From NCBI GenBank assembly GCA_003278225.1, contig QCGC01000001.1, forward strand, positions 124,001-188,000: a stretch of DNA of 64,000 nucleotides, read 5' to 3'. Shown one piece after another: positions 19,124 to 30,312 of the stretch. Below the pieces are notes generated by a model, which was given only the letters and a program-made list of their open reading frames with translations, did not search any database and was not told the DNA's origin. Position 1 is the stretch's first letter, and each line of letters starts with the position of its first letter. Made by a program: the position numbers and the translations under genes. The stretch is from Prochlorococcus sp. AG-363-P01. Lineage in GTDB: Bacteria > Cyanobacteriota > Cyanobacteriia > PCC-6307 > Cyanobiaceae.

Positions 19124-19534
19124 TCAATTTAGTTTTATTCTTTGATATAAACCAATTGCATAACCAGCAAAAATAAATACAAGTCCAATACTAGGAATCA
19201 TAAAAAAACTCTTATCATTAAATGGAAGAATATATATTAAGCAAAATAAACCATACGCAAAGGAAATAAATAATACGTTCATCATTAAAATTAACAGAAT
19301 TCTTTTTATGAATATTGGAAGCAAAAGCATAGAAAATAAATTAGAGAGAAATCCCTCCCCTATAACAATGGTGCATAAGTTAAGTAGTACAAGAAATCCT
19401 ATAGGTATCCAAAAAATAGAATTTTTAATGTATAGAAATAACAATGATATAAGACCCATACTTATTGAAAGCCATGCTGACACTATTGAATATTCCATAT
19501 AGTTACTTAGTTTAGATTTTTTGTTGTTAATCAT
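19124..19534 (-). CDS. Small multi-helix membrane protein, unknown
   Basis: The 136-residue protein is almost entirely hydrophobic, with four or five predicted membrane helices (for example SAWLSISMGLISLLFLYI and FWIPIGFLVLLNLCTIVIG) and short charged ends. I recognise no family. The region is very AT-rich, and Ile/Leu/Phe content is correspondingly high. Uninterrupted reading and a clean ATG support a real gene, but there is no conserved motif to confirm it. Confidence 0.5.
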   Translation of the reverse strand: MINNKKSKLSNYMEYSIVSAWLSISMGLISLLFLYIKNSIFWIPIGFLVLLNLCTIVIGEGFLSNLFSMLLLPIFIKRILLILMMNVLFISFAYGLFCLIYILPFNDKSFFMIPSIGLVFIFAGYAIGLYQRIKLN

Positions 19535-19569
19535 TTAAACATTTGTCCCTAAACGTATTTCAGTGTTGA

Positions 19570-19977
19570 TTAGGATCTCTTTCGATAATTAAATACTCTT
19601 CTGTTCCTCTGTTTGTTTATCTTCCTTTTATTATTATAGTAAGCTATTATTTTTAATGTTCTTATGCTTCCAGCTATTAATAAGATTATGCCAGTAAATA
19701 TCCCAAGAACAACAAGAATTATGGTTAAGAAAACTATTAACGCTGATATTATCATACTCAATCCTGATATCAAATCAATCGAGGCAACTTGAATATCTTC
19801 TATCCAAAGCGATCCGATGGGCAACTCATGCATAAATTTAAGCAAGTAGATACCTACTATCAACATTACCAACGATTCAACAAATCTTCTTTCTATTGAT
19901 TTATTAGATTTCTTATCTTGCCTTATATAGGAAGTGTCCTCGAAAATATTAAATCGATTTAGTTTAGGTGATGGCAT
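19570..19977 (-). CDS. Small membrane protein with basic tail, unknown
   Basis: The 135-residue protein has one helix near residues 31-48 and a long hydrophobic segment around 70-112, then a strongly basic C-terminus (YYNNKRKINKQRNRRVFNYR). By the positive-inside rule the tail is cytoplasmic. No family is recognised. It lies in the same orientation as the preceding small membrane gene, 35 bases apart, so the two may be expressed together. Confidence 0.55.
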   Translation of the reverse strand: MPSPKLNRFNIFEDTSYIRQDKKSNKSIERRFVESLVMLIVGIYLLKFMHELPIGSLWIEDIQVASIDLISGLSMIISALIVFLTIILVVLGIFTGIILLIAGSIRTLKIIAYYNNKRKINKQRNRRVFNYRKRS

Positions 19978-20113
19978 TTTTTGTTAATATTGAATTAAAT
20001 CTAATTAAGAATTGACCCTAACGTATGAAAATATATTATATGATATTAGTCGGAAATCAATCTATATAAGCAATATCATTACAAATGAACATATGATATT
20101 ACTATTAGTGGAA

Positions 20114-20725
20114 TTAGTTAGCTAACAAAGATTTCTTATCTGTGCCAACATTTTTAGGTCCATAATTATATTCAGTTTTGGGATCATAGATAATTGTAAA
20201 TAAAAATATAGTTAATACAAGAGATAACAGACCTAGTATAGGAGAAGATAGTTGAGTAATTAAGTAAAAATAATTTAGTTTATGTTTAAGTCTTTTGGGT
20301 TGATTTATAACAATATTCCAATCAACTAATACTCTTTTGTCATATCTTAGGCTGTCCAAGCAGTATATTAGATCGACTAATTCAGCATCATCGATTTTTA
20401 CTTCTAGTGGCTCGATATTCTCCTTTGAACTTCGAAGGATAATTAGATGCCCTTTAGTGATTGGCCTTATTTGTACTGGACCGTCTAATTCCCCGAATGT
20501 CTTCCTAAATCCCGACAAATAATATCTCGTGTATTGAGTGATTGTTGATATCAAAATTTGAAGATGTTCTAAATTTCCTTCAAGAGTTGGGTAACCAACT
20601 AAATCCAGCTTCCATGTAGATAATATACCTATTTGCTCAGCTGATTGACCTAGTGAAAGGTCAGGTAAACCTTGAATAATCAAACGTACTGAATTCCGAT
20701 CGTACTGGTAATTTAATCTAAGCAT
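20114..20725 (-). CDS. DUF4335 family protein
   Basis: The 203-residue protein starts MLRLNYQYDRNSVRLIIQGL and contains TITQYTRYYLSG and VLVDWNIVINQPKRLKHK, the pattern of the cyanobacterial DUF4335 family. One membrane helix is predicted near the C-terminus (LSSPILGLLSLVLTIFLFTII). It sits 8 bases after the DUF3038 gene; this pair is conserved together in cyanobacteria, which strengthens both assignments. Function is unknown. Confidence 0.75.
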   Translation of the reverse strand: MLRLNYQYDRNSVRLIIQGLPDLSLGQSAEQIGILSTWKLDLVGYPTLEGNLEHLQILISTITQYTRYYLSGFRKTFGELDGPVQIRPITKGHLIILRSSKENIEPLEVKIDDAELVDLIYCLDSLRYDKRVLVDWNIVINQPKRLKHKLNYFYLITQLSSPILGLLSLVLTIFLFTIIYDPKTEYNYGPKNVGTDKKSLLAN

Positions 20726-20733
20726 CGAACTGT

Positions 20734-21402
20734 TTAATAGTTAAGTTCCATTAAAGAGGCGCGTAGACGATCTACACCCCCGGGACCTACGGATAAGGCT
20801 AAAGTTAAGATTAAGTTTCTAAAGAGAGCATCGGTATATTCATATGACAATAGCTTTTTAACTGCACTTCTACGATTATTAAACCTCTCTGAAATTAAAT
20901 CAATAAGTCGTGCATAGAACAATTCCCAACGCTCTTGATTCTTATTTGCTGGTTCTTTAGAAGAAATAAGTTGCCGTAAATCTGGGTAAATCTTATCGGC
21001 CATAGTAGATATCAAAAGAATTAGTGCCTCTGATTGCATAGAATTAAGTTGGCCACGCCGTGCAGTCTTTCTCAAAGGATTGTGACATCTACACTTCCAA
21101 AGTTCTACATGATTGGGGAAATAATCTTGTAGGCCAAGCTTATCTGATGTCCACAGCAATCCTTTCGATGCATTAAGGTCTAAAGCCTCTATAACCAAAA
21201 GAAGAAGGTCTAGCCTTTCTAATCCACGTCTCCCAATAACAACGGGCTTGGCCGAGAGATCGGTAAGTTGAAATGGTTTTTTCTTATGACCTTCCAGCTT
21301 TTGAGGCATTGTTGGTGAAGCTGTCATTTGATCCATAAACCAAATAATGACAGGTACATGCAAGATGAGGCAAGCTCTTGTGATTGTTTTGCGGAAATGC
21401 AA
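20734..21402 (-). CDS. DUF3038 family protein
   Basis: The 222-residue soluble protein contains the family segment RRGLERLDLLLLVIEALDLN and a C-terminal GVDRLRASLMELNY. The first ~25 residues before MTASPTMPQ look unlike the family, so the true start could be the internal ATG around 21327. It is followed by its usual neighbour DUF4335. No enzyme activity is known or visible. Confidence 0.72.
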   Translation of the reverse strand: MHFRKTITRACLILHVPVIIWFMDQMTASPTMPQKLEGHKKKPFQLTDLSAKPVVIGRRGLERLDLLLLVIEALDLNASKGLLWTSDKLGLQDYFPNHVELWKCRCHNPLRKTARRGQLNSMQSEALILLISTMADKIYPDLRQLISSKEPANKNQERWELFYARLIDLISERFNNRRSAVKKLLSYEYTDALFRNLILTLALSVGPGGVDRLRASLMELNY

Positions 21403-21651
21403 AAAATCTTTATCCTTTTCAGTTTATAACTAGTTTATATATTTATTTAGGGTCAATATAATTAAATGTGTAAATAATAAATTAATAGTAACTATTTATA
21501 GACCAAATGAATATCAATATTTACTAATAGTATCTTAAACAATAAATCTATTTTTTGGAAGACTAGTGACTTATCAATAAGTACTATTATGCAAAAAGGT
21601 CATTTAGTTAAATCAAGTTTATTAATTTTAATTATAGATACATAATGATAG
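21403..21651. other. AT-rich intergenic stretch, nothing recognised
   Basis: These 249 bases lie between two minus-strand genes. They are very AT-rich, carry no open frame with a plausible start and show no strong hairpin or tRNA-like fold. They probably hold the promoter of the DUF3038 operon, but no convincing -10/-35 pair can be singled out. Confidence 0.5.
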
Positions 21652-21870
21652 CTATATATTTCTTTGTTCTTTTTGCCAATCAATAACTTGAATATACTGT
21701 CTTAAAGTCAATAAGCCGAAACTCCATAAAACAATAGGTAAAGGGGCTTGCTCTAGTTCTGACTGACGAAGACCTAATTCCATTGCTTTTTGATTCAATC
21801 CTATCTTTTCTTGTAAAAACTTTATAAGTTCCGAAGAAACCTTTGGGAGAGGATGACTAGTTATGATCAT
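21652..21870 (-). CDS. DUF2949 family protein
   Basis: The 72-residue protein reads like the short cyanobacterial DUF2949 family: ELIKFLQEKIGL, an AMELGLRQSELEQAPLPI stretch and a terminal LWSFGLLTLRQYIQVIDW. These proteins are soluble, mainly helical and of unknown function. It lies 40 bases beyond the UbiH-type gene start-to-stop order on the same strand, but no functional link is evident. Confidence 0.78.
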   Translation of the reverse strand: MIITSHPLPKVSSELIKFLQEKIGLNQKAMELGLRQSELEQAPLPIVLWSFGLLTLRQYIQVIDWQKEQRNI

Positions 21871-21910
21871 TTTTGTGAATGTATAATTAGGAATCAGCCT
21901 GGTTTAATAT

Positions 21911-23047
21911 TTACATTAAACCATATGACATGAACCGTAGGGAAAACATTCTTAGAATCTTAAATTTATCTAATATTCCTAAAATGATAATCCTTAAGAT
22001 TAAGGATATAGGATTCTTATTTGAAAATAGTTTTATGAGTAAATGAGTAAAGAAACTTACGGATAAAACATCTAGAATTCTTTTTTTTGTATAAATTAAT
22101 CCAACAGAAGAACTTTTAATTTTATTTCTATTTAATTTATCTATTATAAACATAAACTGATATACATCACGCCAGCAAAGGTTCAAGCCCTGACCTCCCA
22201 CTGGGTGACATCTATGTGCTGACTCACCAACTAATATGATTTTACCTTTATAAAATTGCGTTGCTATGGATAATTGAAGAGGGAAAACAGCTGGTTGGTC
22301 AACTAGGGAGTCTGGTTCAAGTCCATTTGGCAAGAAGGAGGCAAGTTTATCCAAAAACAATGAATTAGAAAGCTCTAATCTCTTTTTACATATGTAGGCT
22401 GGTGCACTCCAGACTAGTTGAAAAAGATCTGAGCCCATAGGTAATAGGGCTAATGGACCCTCAGATTGAAAAAGTTCATATGCAGTATGTGGAGTAGCTC
22501 CTCTAAGCAAAATTTTTGCTGTAAGGCAACACTGTGAATAAGAGTATTGAAAGGAACCAATGCCGAATTTACTTCTAGTAGGTGAATTTGGACCATCAGC
22601 TGCAATTAAGAAATCATCGTTGATTGTTTGGTTATCTATTTCTGCTCCAAAAGAGGTCACTATATTGCTACAAGAGTTTAAGTTTTCAAAGAGTACAGAC
22701 ATTAAACTTTTATGGTCTATTATCCAACCTATATCTTTTCTTTGAGGATTAATTACACAAAAGTCATTTGGGTCAAATGTAATATGCTTGTTAAGGACTC
22801 TATCTTCTAAATATAGTCGATTAAACGAGGTAAGGTACGGTAAAACTTTATCCCAAAGTTCAATCGTTTCGAGCAAATTCCTAGTCGAATTAGTGATAGC
22901 ATATGCCCTACTTCGATTAGAAATGTCCATACTATTTTTTTTATCTATTATTTCGATTTGGCTTCCAGCACGAGATAATGCTATTGCTAACATCGAACCC
23001 GTAGGTCCTGCTCCTAGAATTTTTATCTTTGTTTTATTATTAATCAT
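21911..23047 (-). CDS. UbiH/UbiF/VisC-type FAD-dependent monooxygenase
   Basis: The 378-residue flavoprotein begins with the dinucleotide-binding motif KILGAGPTGSMLAIALSRAG and carries the second FAD motif LVGESAHRCHPVGGQGLNL, both typical of aromatic-ring hydroxylases of the ubiquinone family. Cyanobacteria make plastoquinone and tocopherols rather than ubiquinone, so the substrate is uncertain; a prenylquinone precursor is the likeliest. The C-terminus ends in a hydrophobic stretch that may associate with membrane. It lies downstream of the 214-residue membrane protein and dapB on the same strand. Confidence 0.82.
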   Translation of the reverse strand: MINNKTKIKILGAGPTGSMLAIALSRAGSQIEIIDKKNSMDISNRSRAYAITNSTRNLLETIELWDKVLPYLTSFNRLYLEDRVLNKHITFDPNDFCVINPQRKDIGWIIDHKSLMSVLFENLNSCSNIVTSFGAEIDNQTINDDFLIAADGPNSPTRSKFGIGSFQYSYSQCCLTAKILLRGATPHTAYELFQSEGPLALLPMGSDLFQLVWSAPAYICKKRLELSNSLFLDKLASFLPNGLEPDSLVDQPAVFPLQLSIATQFYKGKIILVGESAHRCHPVGGQGLNLCWRDVYQFMFIIDKLNRNKIKSSSVGLIYTKKRILDVLSVSFFTHLLIKLFSNKNPISLILRIIILGILDKFKILRMFSLRFMSYGLM

Positions 23048-23086
23048 ATAGTTGTTGATTGTATTATTTGCTGAGAAATAAGTTGT

Positions 23087-23731
23087 TCAACGAAATCTCA
23101 TACGACATATCTCCTCAAATGCAGGTCTGAGAAGAAATGGGTACTCTCCTGCCCATATTTTAATAGCTGGTAACCATGCATCACTCAAAGCAACTATTTT
23201 ACTAAAGTCTCTTCCTTCACTTAACACAACGCATAGAATTCTATTCCCAATTCGAATTGTTTGATGGATTTTTTCCATAGGGAATGACACTTCACCCACG
23301 TAGCCATCTTCGTCCTCTATTTCTAAGAACATCCAAGTTCTTCGATCCTCCACAATCTCTAAATTACCAATCTTGTTAGCTTGTTCTTTCCGACCCTCAA
23401 TCTTTTCACGTAAATAAACATTACTTACTTGGCCGCTGAGCAAAGCTGAAAAAGGATATTTGCGTAATTGATTATTTTTACGACTTGCCTCAGCAATTGG
23501 TCCCCAAAGAATGAATAGAAGAAAAGCGACTCCTATAAGAAGCCAAAGTGGATAAAATTGGCTTGATACCTGACTTTGACTTATCAATAGAGTTATTACA
23601 CCTCCAATAGATGAAATCATTAAACGCTGAAGAATCTTCTGCGGACTTCCTAATGCAATACGAAATTGATTTCCTGTTGCCACCGCAGGTATTAATCTAT
23701 TTAGTTCTTCAGTACGTAATGGTATAAGCAT
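23087..23731 (-). CDS. Conserved cyanobacterial/plastid-type membrane protein, possible assembly factor
   Basis: The 214-residue protein has a conserved N-terminus (LRTEELNRLIPAVATGNQFR), two adjacent membrane helices (residues ~38-54 and ~60-77) and a soluble C-terminal domain containing WMFLEIEDEDGYVGEVSFPM. Similar proteins occur across cyanobacteria and plastids and are sometimes labelled factors for photosynthetic-complex assembly. I cannot place it securely. It lies between dapB and the UbiH-type gene in one orientation. Confidence 0.65.
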   Translation of the reverse strand: MLIPLRTEELNRLIPAVATGNQFRIALGSPQKILQRLMISSIGGVITLLISQSQVSSQFYPLWLLIGVAFLLFILWGPIAEASRKNNQLRKYPFSALLSGQVSNVYLREKIEGRKEQANKIGNLEIVEDRRTWMFLEIEDEDGYVGEVSFPMEKIHQTIRIGNRILCVVLSEGRDFSKIVALSDAWLPAIKIWAGEYPFLLRPAFEEICRMRFR

Positions 23732-23747
23732 TAATAGTTAATTTTAA

Positions 23748-24599
23748 TCAAAGGATCCTTTCAAGCCCATAAACAAGTCCTTTTAATTGACGGATCTTCC
23801 GAACTGTTACTAAGACTCCTGGCATATAAGCAGATCTATCAATGGTGTCATGCCTAAGTGTATATGTTTCTCCTTTAGCACCAAACAATACCTCTTGATG
23901 GGCTACAAGACCAGGAAGCCGAATCGAATGTATTCTCAATCCACTTTCCCTCCGAGCTCCACGACAACCTGGAAGAGATTCATGCTCCTGTACTTCTTGT
24001 TGATTAAAAGTTTTACCGAGCTCTTCTATTAATTGAGCGGTTTTTATACATGTCCCACTTGGTGCATCTGCTTTTTGATTGTGATGCAATTCCGTTAATT
24101 CAATATTGTCATAAAAAGCTGAAGCGGCAGCTGCGGCTTGCTGAAGAAGTACCATCCCTACTGAAAAGTTTGGAATAACAGCCGTCCCTATCTCTGCCTT
24201 TTCAGCAAATTGACTTAGTTCTAATAGTTGTTTTGATGTTAAACCAGTAGTTCCAATAACTGGATTTACTCCATATGCAATAGCCGTCCTTGTGTGTTCA
24301 TAAACAACTGAAGGATGAGTAAAGTCGACAAGGACAGAAGCACCTCCGGGTCCCTCTTTAGAGGTTGCTTGGCTGGCATTACAAAGACAAGCCTCAAAAT
24401 CTGTGGTCAAAGGTACATTTATTGATGTAAGCCCAATAATTTCGCCTATATCAAAACCTTCCTTCTCTGGGGCTGTATCAATAGCACCAACAAGCGAAAA
24501 ATCATCTGAGGTGTGGACAGCCTTAATAACCTCTGTACCCATTCGACCTAGAGCCCCTGCAACTACAACAGGGATTGGCTTATTTGCATTGTTTGTCAT
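23748..24599 (-). CDS. dapB: 4-hydroxy-tetrahydrodipicolinate reductase
   Basis: DapB makes tetrahydrodipicolinate in the lysine/diaminopimelate pathway. The NAD(P)-binding motif [17 protein letters not shown] is at the N-terminus; the catalytic [14 protein letters not shown] and the substrate motif follow. The frame stays open to 24647, but [13 protein letters not shown] at 24599 gives the usual length (283 residues) and a normal N-terminus, so that start was chosen. It is transcribed divergently from chlH across ~115 bases. Confidence 0.95.
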   Translation of the reverse strand: MTNNANKPIPVVVAGALGRMGTEVIKAVHTSDDFSLVGAIDTAPEKEGFDIGEIIGLTSINVPLTTDFEACLCNASQATSKEGPGGASVLVDFTHPSVVYEHTRTAIAYGVNPVIGTTGLTSKQLLELSQFAEKAEIGTAVIPNFSVGMVLLQQAAAAASAFYDNIELTELHHNQKADAPSGTCIKTAQLIEELGKTFNQQEVQEHESLPGCRGARRESGLRIHSIRLPGLVAHQEVLFGAKGETYTLRHDTIDRSAYMPGVLVTVRKIRQLKGLVYGLERIL

Positions 24600-24715
24600 T
24601 TTTTCAATGAAAAAACGGGATCGAGTACCCTCCCTTCCTTGTAACACGAAGGAGGCAATACTCGCGGTTGTGGCCTATAGAACATTAGGCTTGGCAGATA
24701 TATTTAACTTTAATT

Positions 24716-27700
24716 ATGTTTACGCAGGTTAGCTCCGCCAGTCGCAGAGTCTCTCCTGTCGAGAACCATCATCACAATTCTGTGATGAAGGCAGTTTATG
24801 TAGTGCTTGAGCCTCAATATCAAAATGCACTAACAGAAGCGGCTAAAGCCCTTAACAATCAAAATGGTCCTATAGGCATAGAGCTAAACGGATATTTAAT
24901 AGAAGAACTAAGATCTAACGATAATTACGAACGATTTAAAGAAGATATAGCAGATGCAGACGTTTTTATTGCATCTCTGATTTTTATTGAAGACCTAGCA
25001 CAAAAAGTAGTAGACGCTGTACAGCCTCATAAAGAAAGACTAAAAGCATCCATAGTCTTTCCATCAATGCCTGAAGTGATGAGGCTGAATAAGCTAGGTA
25101 GCTTTTCGATGGCTCAACTTGGTCAGACAAAAAGCATTATCGGCGACTTTATGAAGAAAAGAAAGGAATCTGGCGGCGCAGGATTCCAAGACTCAATGTT
25201 AAAGCTTTTAAATACCCTCCCTGCAATACTTAAATATTTGCCAGTAGATAAAGCTCAAGATGCAAGAAGCTTTATGTTGAGTTTTCAATATTGGTTAGGG
25301 GGAACACCCGATAATCTTCGTAATTTTCTCCTAATGATTGGAGATAAATATGTATTCCCAACCGATGAAGGAAATAAACAGACAGATCTCGATATTGAAG
25401 CTCCTGAAATATTTCCTGACCTAGGTATATGGCATCCTTTAGCACCAAATATGTTTGAAGATGTCAAGGAATATCTTAATTGGAATGAAAGTAGAAGTGA
25501 CTTGTCTAAAGAAGCTAAAAATGGACCTGTTATAGGACTTGTACTTCAACGTAGTCATATAGTTACTGGTGACGAAGCTCACTATGTAGCAATAATCCAA
25601 GAGCTAGAATTTAGAGGAGCAAGGGTAATACCTATTTTTTGTGGAGGACTGGATTTTTCTAAGCCAGTTAATGCATTCTTTTACGATCCATTAGATAAAG
25701 ATAAACCACATGTTGATGGAGTTGTTTCACTTACAGGGTTTGCACTTGTTGGGGGCCCAGCAAGACAAGACCATCCCAAAGCGATTGAATCTTTAAAAAG
25801 ATTAAATAGGCCATACATGGTTGCTCTCCCACTTGTTTTCCAGACCACTCAAGAGTGGGAAGGTAGCGATTTAGGACTTCACCCCGTGCAGGTTGCACTA
25901 CAAATTGCCATCCCTGAGTTAGATGGTGCTATAGAGCCAATTGTTCTATCAGGAAGAGATGATGCAACTGGAAAAGCCCATACCCTTCAGGACAGAGTAG
26001 ATGCAATTGCGGAAAGAGCGATTCGCTGGTCATCATTAAGAATCAAACCAAGATCCCAGAAAAAATTAGCTATTACAGTTTTTAGTTTTCCGCCAGACAA
26101 AGGCAATGTAGGAACTGCTGCTTATCTTGATGTCTTTGGATCTATCTATAGAGTACTTCAGGAAATGAAAGCACAAGGTTATTTAATAAAAGACCTACCC
26201 AAGGATCCAAAATCTTTAATGGAGACTCTTATAAATGATCCTCAAGCATTAGATGGGTCTCCTGAGTTATCAATAGCACATAGAATGTCAGTTGAAGAGT
26301 ATGAAAAATTAACTACATATTCGGATCGACTCGAAGAAAACTGGGGTAAGCCTCCTGGGAATCTTAATAGTGACGGACAAAATCTACTTGTGTATGGACG
26401 TCATTTTGGAAATGTATTTGTCGGCGTTCAACCAACATTTGGTTACGAAGGTGATCCAATGAGACTTTTATATTCACGAAGTGCAAGTCCTCATCATGGT
26501 TTTGCTGCTTATTACACATATTTAGAAAAAGTCTGGAAAGCAGATGCTGTTCTTCATTTTGGAACTCATGGTTCCCTTGAATTTATGCCTGGGAAGCAAA
26601 TGGGGATGAGCGAAACCTGTTATCCGGATTCACTAATAGGTGGCCTTCCTAATCTTTATTACTATGCTGCAAACAATCCATCAGAAGCAACAATTGCAAA
26701 AAGACGAGGATATGCATCAACTATAAGTTATTTAACTCCACCAGCAGAAAATGCTGGTCTTTATAAAGGACTTAAGGAACTAAGTGAATTAGTTGCCTCT
26801 TATCAGCAACTAAGAGAAAGCGGTAGAGGGGTACAAATTGTGAATGCAATTATTGAAACAGCTCGTAAATGCAATCTTGATCAAGATATAAATTTCCCCA
26901 AAGAGGATGCAGCATCAATAGATTTAGATGGCAGAGATACTGTTGTTGGAGCTGTTTATAGCCAATTAATGGAGATAGAAAGCCGCCTATTACCATGTGG
27001 TCTTCATACAATAGGTAAGCCGCCAACGGCAGAAGAGGCTATAGCCACACTTGTAAGTATCTCTGCTCTAGAAAGAGAAGATGACGGCCTACGCTCACTT
27101 CCTGCTCTTTTAGCTGAGTCCTTAGGGAGGGAAATTGAGGATATCTATAAAGGAAACAATGATGGGATATTGAAAGATGTTGAGTTAAATCGACTAATTA
27201 CTGAAACATCTAGAGCAGCTGTTGGTTCAATGGTCTTTTCATTGACTGGTAGAGATGGAAGGGTGAATATGCAAACATCTTTTATATCTAAATTAATAGA
27301 GATACTGCAGAAATTAGGTTTTGATTTTCCTGACCCATGGATAAAAGAATGTAGGAAATCAGGCTTTAAGAATGTAGATACAACTTCCATAAATAATTTG
27401 TTTAAATATCTAAGATTCTGTCTTGATCAGATTTGTGCGGATAAAGAAATGGAGAGTCTTCTAAAAGCATTAGATGGAAACTATGTTCTACCTGGTCCTG
27501 GTGGAGATCCTATTAGAAATCCAGGTGTATTACCAAGTGGCAAAAATATTCATGCCCTAGACCCACAATCAATACCGACTTTGGCTGCAGTCACAGCAGC
27601 CAAAGGGGTTGTTGACAAGTTGATAGAACGTCAAAAAGAGGAGCAAGGTGATTGGCCAGAAACCATTGCTTGCGTACTCTGGGGCACTGACAATATCAAA

Positions 27701-28738
27701 ACATATGGTGAATCTTTAGCACAGATTCTCTGGTTTGTAGGAGTTAGACCAAAATCTGATTCAGTTGGAAGAGTAAATAAACTTGAATTAATATCTTTAG
27801 CTGAACTTGGTCGTCCAAGAATTGATGTTGTTGTCAATTGTTCAGGAGTATTTAGAGACCTTTTCATTAACCAAATGGCTCTTATTGACCAAGCAGTCAA
27901 ATTAGCAGCTGAGGCTGATGAGCCCATAGAGCAAAACTTCGTAAGAAAGCATGCTCTAGAACAATCAAAACTAGAAGGTACAAGTATTAGAGATGCCGCA
28001 TGCAGGGTATTCTCAAACGCAAGTGGAAGTTATAGTTCAAATGTAAATCTGGCAGTAGAAAATTCAACATGGGAAGAAGAAGGTGAGCTCCAAGAGATGT
28101 ATTTATCTCGTAAAACATATGCATTTAATGCTGACAATCCAGGAGAGATGAATCAAAAGAGAAAGGTATTTGAATCAGTAATGAAAACAGCTGATGTAAC
28201 TTTTCAAAACCTTGATTCATCTGAAATATCATTAACTGATGTCAGTCATTATTTTGATTCAGATCCTACAAATTTGATTAAGAATCTTAGAAAAGACGGG
28301 AAAGCACCAAGTAGCTATATAGCAGACACGACAACAGCAAATGCACAAGTTAGATCATTAAGTGAAACTATACGACTCGACTCAAGGACAAAACTTCTTA
28401 ACCCTAAATGGTATGAAGGCATGCTTAATTCAGGCTATGAGGGCGTGAGGGAAGTATCAAATCGTTTGAATTACACCTTGGGATGGAGCGCCACAAGTGG
28501 ACAAGTAGACAACTTTGTATACGAAGAATCAAATGAAACCTTTATAAATGATCCCGAAATGAGAAAGCGCCTAATGGATATGAATCCACATAGTTTTAGG
28601 CGTATTGTAGGAACTCTATTAGAAGTCAATGGGCGAGGATATTGGGAAACATCAGAAGAAAATATAGAACAGCTAAAAGAACTCTATCAAGAAGTAGAAG
28701 ACAGGATCGAGGGAGTAAATCTTCCACCTGAAAATTAG
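24716..28738 (+). CDS. chlH: Magnesium chelatase subunit H
   Basis: ChlH is the large porphyrin-binding subunit of the ChlHID complex that inserts Mg2+ into protoporphyrin IX, the committed step of chlorophyll synthesis. The 1340-residue length is normal. Recognisable segments are [18 protein letters not shown] at the N-terminus, [40 protein letters not shown] and the terminal [21 protein letters not shown]. It is divergent from dapB and convergent with folP (16-base gap). ChlD and ChlI are not in the window. Confidence 0.98.
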   Translation: MFTQVSSASRRVSPVENHHHNSVMKAVYVVLEPQYQNALTEAAKALNNQNGPIGIELNGYLIEELRSNDNYERFKEDIADADVFIASLIFIEDLAQKVVDAVQPHKERLKASIVFPSMPEVMRLNKLGSFSMAQLGQTKSIIGDFMKKRKESGGAGFQDSMLKLLNTLPAILKYLPVDKAQDARSFMLSFQYWLGGTPDNLRNFLLMIGDKYVFPTDEGNKQTDLDIEAPEIFPDLGIWHPLAPNMFEDVKEYLNWNESRSDLSKEAKNGPVIGLVLQRSHIVTGDEAHYVAIIQELEFRGARVIPIFCGGLDFSKPVNAFFYDPLDKDKPHVDGVVSLTGFALVGGPARQDHPKAIESLKRLNRPYMVALPLVFQTTQEWEGSDLGLHPVQVALQIAIPELDGAIEPIVLSGRDDATGKAHTLQDRVDAIAERAIRWSSLRIKPRSQKKLAITVFSFPPDKGNVGTAAYLDVFGSIYRVLQEMKAQGYLIKDLPKDPKSLMETLINDPQALDGSPELSIAHRMSVEEYEKLTTYSDRLEENWGKPPGNLNSDGQNLLVYGRHFGNVFVGVQPTFGYEGDPMRLLYSRSASPHHGFAAYYTYLEKVWKADAVLHFGTHGSLEFMPGKQMGMSETCYPDSLIGGLPNLYYYAANNPSEATIAKRRGYASTISYLTPPAENAGLYKGLKELSELVASYQQLRESGRGVQIVNAIIETARKCNLDQDINFPKEDAASIDLDGRDTVVGAVYSQLMEIESRLLPCGLHTIGKPPTAEEAIATLVSISALEREDDGLRSLPALLAESLGREIEDIYKGNNDGILKDVELNRLITETSRAAVGSMVFSLTGRDGRVNMQTSFISKLIEILQKLGFDFPDPWIKECRKSGFKNVDTTSINNLFKYLRFCLDQICADKEMESLLKALDGNYVLPGPGGDPIRNPGVLPSGKNIHALDPQSIPTLAAVTAAKGVVDKLIERQKEEQGDWPETIACVLWGTDNIKTYGESLAQILWFVGVRPKSDSVGRVNKLELISLAELGRPRIDVVVNCSGVFRDLFINQMALIDQAVKLAAEADEPIEQNFVRKHALEQSKLEGTSIRDAACRVFSNASGSYSSNVNLAVENSTWEEEGELQEMYLSRKTYAFNADNPGEMNQKRKVFESVMKTADVTFQNLDSSEISLTDVSHYFDSDPTNLIKNLRKDGKAPSSYIADTTTANAQVRSLSETIRLDSRTKLLNPKWYEGMLNSGYEGVREVSNRLNYTLGWSATSGQVDNFVYEESNETFINDPEMRKRLMDMNPHSFRRIVGTLLEVNGRGYWETSEENIEQLKELYQEVEDRIEGVNLPPEN

Positions 28739-28754
28739 TAGAATATATTAAAGC

Positions 28755-29621
28755 TTAAAAAATAGCTTCTGCCATTTTAAGAGTTTGTTTTATTGAATAA
28801 GCATCATGTACACGTATCATAGAAACCTTTTCTTTCGCACAGAGAGTTGCCACAACGGCTGTCCCCCAGATTCTTAATTCTAGATTTGTTTCTTCTAAGA
28901 TTTCTCCAATAAATCTTTTTCTAGAAGGCCCAAGAAGGATAGGGAATCCTTCATCTATGAAAATCGAAATCTCTTTTAGTAAAGTTATACAATGATGTGT
29001 ATTCTTTGCAAAGCCAAGTCCTGGATCCCAAACTATATTTTCACGCTTTATTCCAGATCTAAGTGCATCTTCTGTACTTATAAGCATTTCATAAAGGACT
29101 TCTTTTGTGACATCTTTATACTTTGCTAATGAATCCATAGTCTCGCTATCTCCTCTACTATGAGTAATAACAAATGGACATTCTGCTTGAGCAACTACAT
29201 GTAATATTCTTGAATCATGTCTGCCAGCACTAACATCATTTATCCAATTTGCTCCCTGAAGTAAAGCTTCCTCAGCTACCTTTGAATCGAACGTGTCTAT
29301 CGAAATAAGAGCACTGGGATACATTCTACGAATAGCTGATAGGGACGGAATTAATCTTCGCAACTCTTCTTTAGTACCAATTTGAATTGCTTGTGGTCTA
29401 GTACTTTGTGCTCCAATATCTAAAATATCAGCACCCTGAGATATAAGCTCTGATGCTCTATTACATGCATCTTCAACTTCTAAATAAAGACCTCCATCAC
29501 TAAAAGAATCTGGAGTGACGTTTATCACTCCCATAATGCAAGTTCTAGATTTCCAGCCAGTTGGCCAGTTATCTCCATTAATTTTGGTAATTTGCAATCC
29601 TGGCAAAGCCCTGAGGTTCAA
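28755..29621 (-). CDS. folP: Dihydropteroate synthase
   Basis: FolP joins p-aminobenzoate to the pterin pyrophosphate in folate synthesis. Signatures are [41 protein letters not shown] and GPSRKRFI. The frame runs upstream into tpiA. GTG at 29630 and TTG at 29621 are candidates; AGGAGG (29630-29635) sits 8 bases before the TTG, which decided the start, though it is also tpiA coding sequence. Either way folP overlaps tpiA by over 40 bases, so translation is probably coupled. Confidence 0.92.
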   Translation of the reverse strand: MNLRALPGLQITKINGDNWPTGWKSRTCIMGVINVTPDSFSDGGLYLEVEDACNRASELISQGADILDIGAQSTRPQAIQIGTKEELRRLIPSLSAIRRMYPSALISIDTFDSKVAEEALLQGANWINDVSAGRHDSRILHVVAQAECPFVITHSRGDSETMDSLAKYKDVTKEVLYEMLISTEDALRSGIKRENIVWDPGLGFAKNTHHCITLLKEISIFIDEGFPILLGPSRKRFIGEILEETNLELRIWGTAVVATLCAKEKVSMIRVHDAYSIKQTLKMAEAIF

Positions 29622-30312
29622 GAGAAGCACCTCCTACTAACACACCATCTATATCGCTCATGGCCATAAGTTCATCTATATTTCCAGGTTTAACTGATCC
29701 ACCATATTGAATAATTAAATTTGGTGAGCCAACCCAGCCTCTAATTAATCCACAAATCCTATTAGCTTCTTCTGACTGACAGGTCTTCCCCGTACCAATT
29801 GCCCATATAGGCTCGTAGGCCACAACAAGTTTCTCAGGATTTGTCCCCTCTAGGCCCTGTTCAATTTGACGACGTATTACCCTCTCGGCCTCTCCTCGTT
29901 CTCTTTGTAGATCACTCTCCCCTACACAGACAATTGGAATAAGACCATGTGCTTGCGCTGACCTGGCTCGCTTATTTATTTGTTCATCACTCTCACTAAA
30001 ATATTTTCGAGGTTCACTGTGGCCAACAATTGAGTATTTAGTATGAAGTTCTATAAGCATCTTTGGAGAAATTTCAGCTGTATAAGCTCCTTCCTCTTCC
30101 CAATGAACATTTTGACTAGATAATTCAACATTTGTTTCTGCTACAGCTTGGGAGAGTGTCGATAAGGCAGTAAAAGGAGGAGCAATAACAATATGCCGAT
30201 CATTTGGGATATTCGAAACCAAAGGGAGAAACTCATCCATATATGCCTGTGATTCGGCACAGGTCATATGCATCTTCCAATTGCCAGCAATTACAGGCTT
30301 CCGCACGCTCAC
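29578..30312 (-). CDS. tpiA: Triosephosphate isomerase
   Basis: TpiA interconverts dihydroxyacetone phosphate and glyceraldehyde 3-phosphate in the Calvin cycle and glycolysis. The 244-residue protein has all active-site parts: AGNWKMHM (Lys), [11 protein letters not shown] (His), [13 protein letters not shown] (Glu) and the phosphate loop [19 protein letters not shown]. The start overlaps the S4 gene stop by 4 bases and its 3' end overlaps folP, giving a tight S4-tpiA-folP operon. Confidence 0.97.
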   Translation of the reverse strand: MSVRKPVIAGNWKMHMTCAESQAYMDEFLPLVSNIPNDRHIVIAPPFTALSTLSQAVAETNVELSSQNVHWEEEGAYTAEISPKMLIELHTKYSIVGHSEPRKYFSESDEQINKRARSAQAHGLIPIVCVGESDLQRERGEAERVIRRQIEQGLEGTNPEKLVVAYEPIWAIGTGKTCQSEEANRICGLIRGWVGSPNLIIQYGGSVKPGNIDELMAMSDIDGVLVGGASLEPQGFARIANYQN

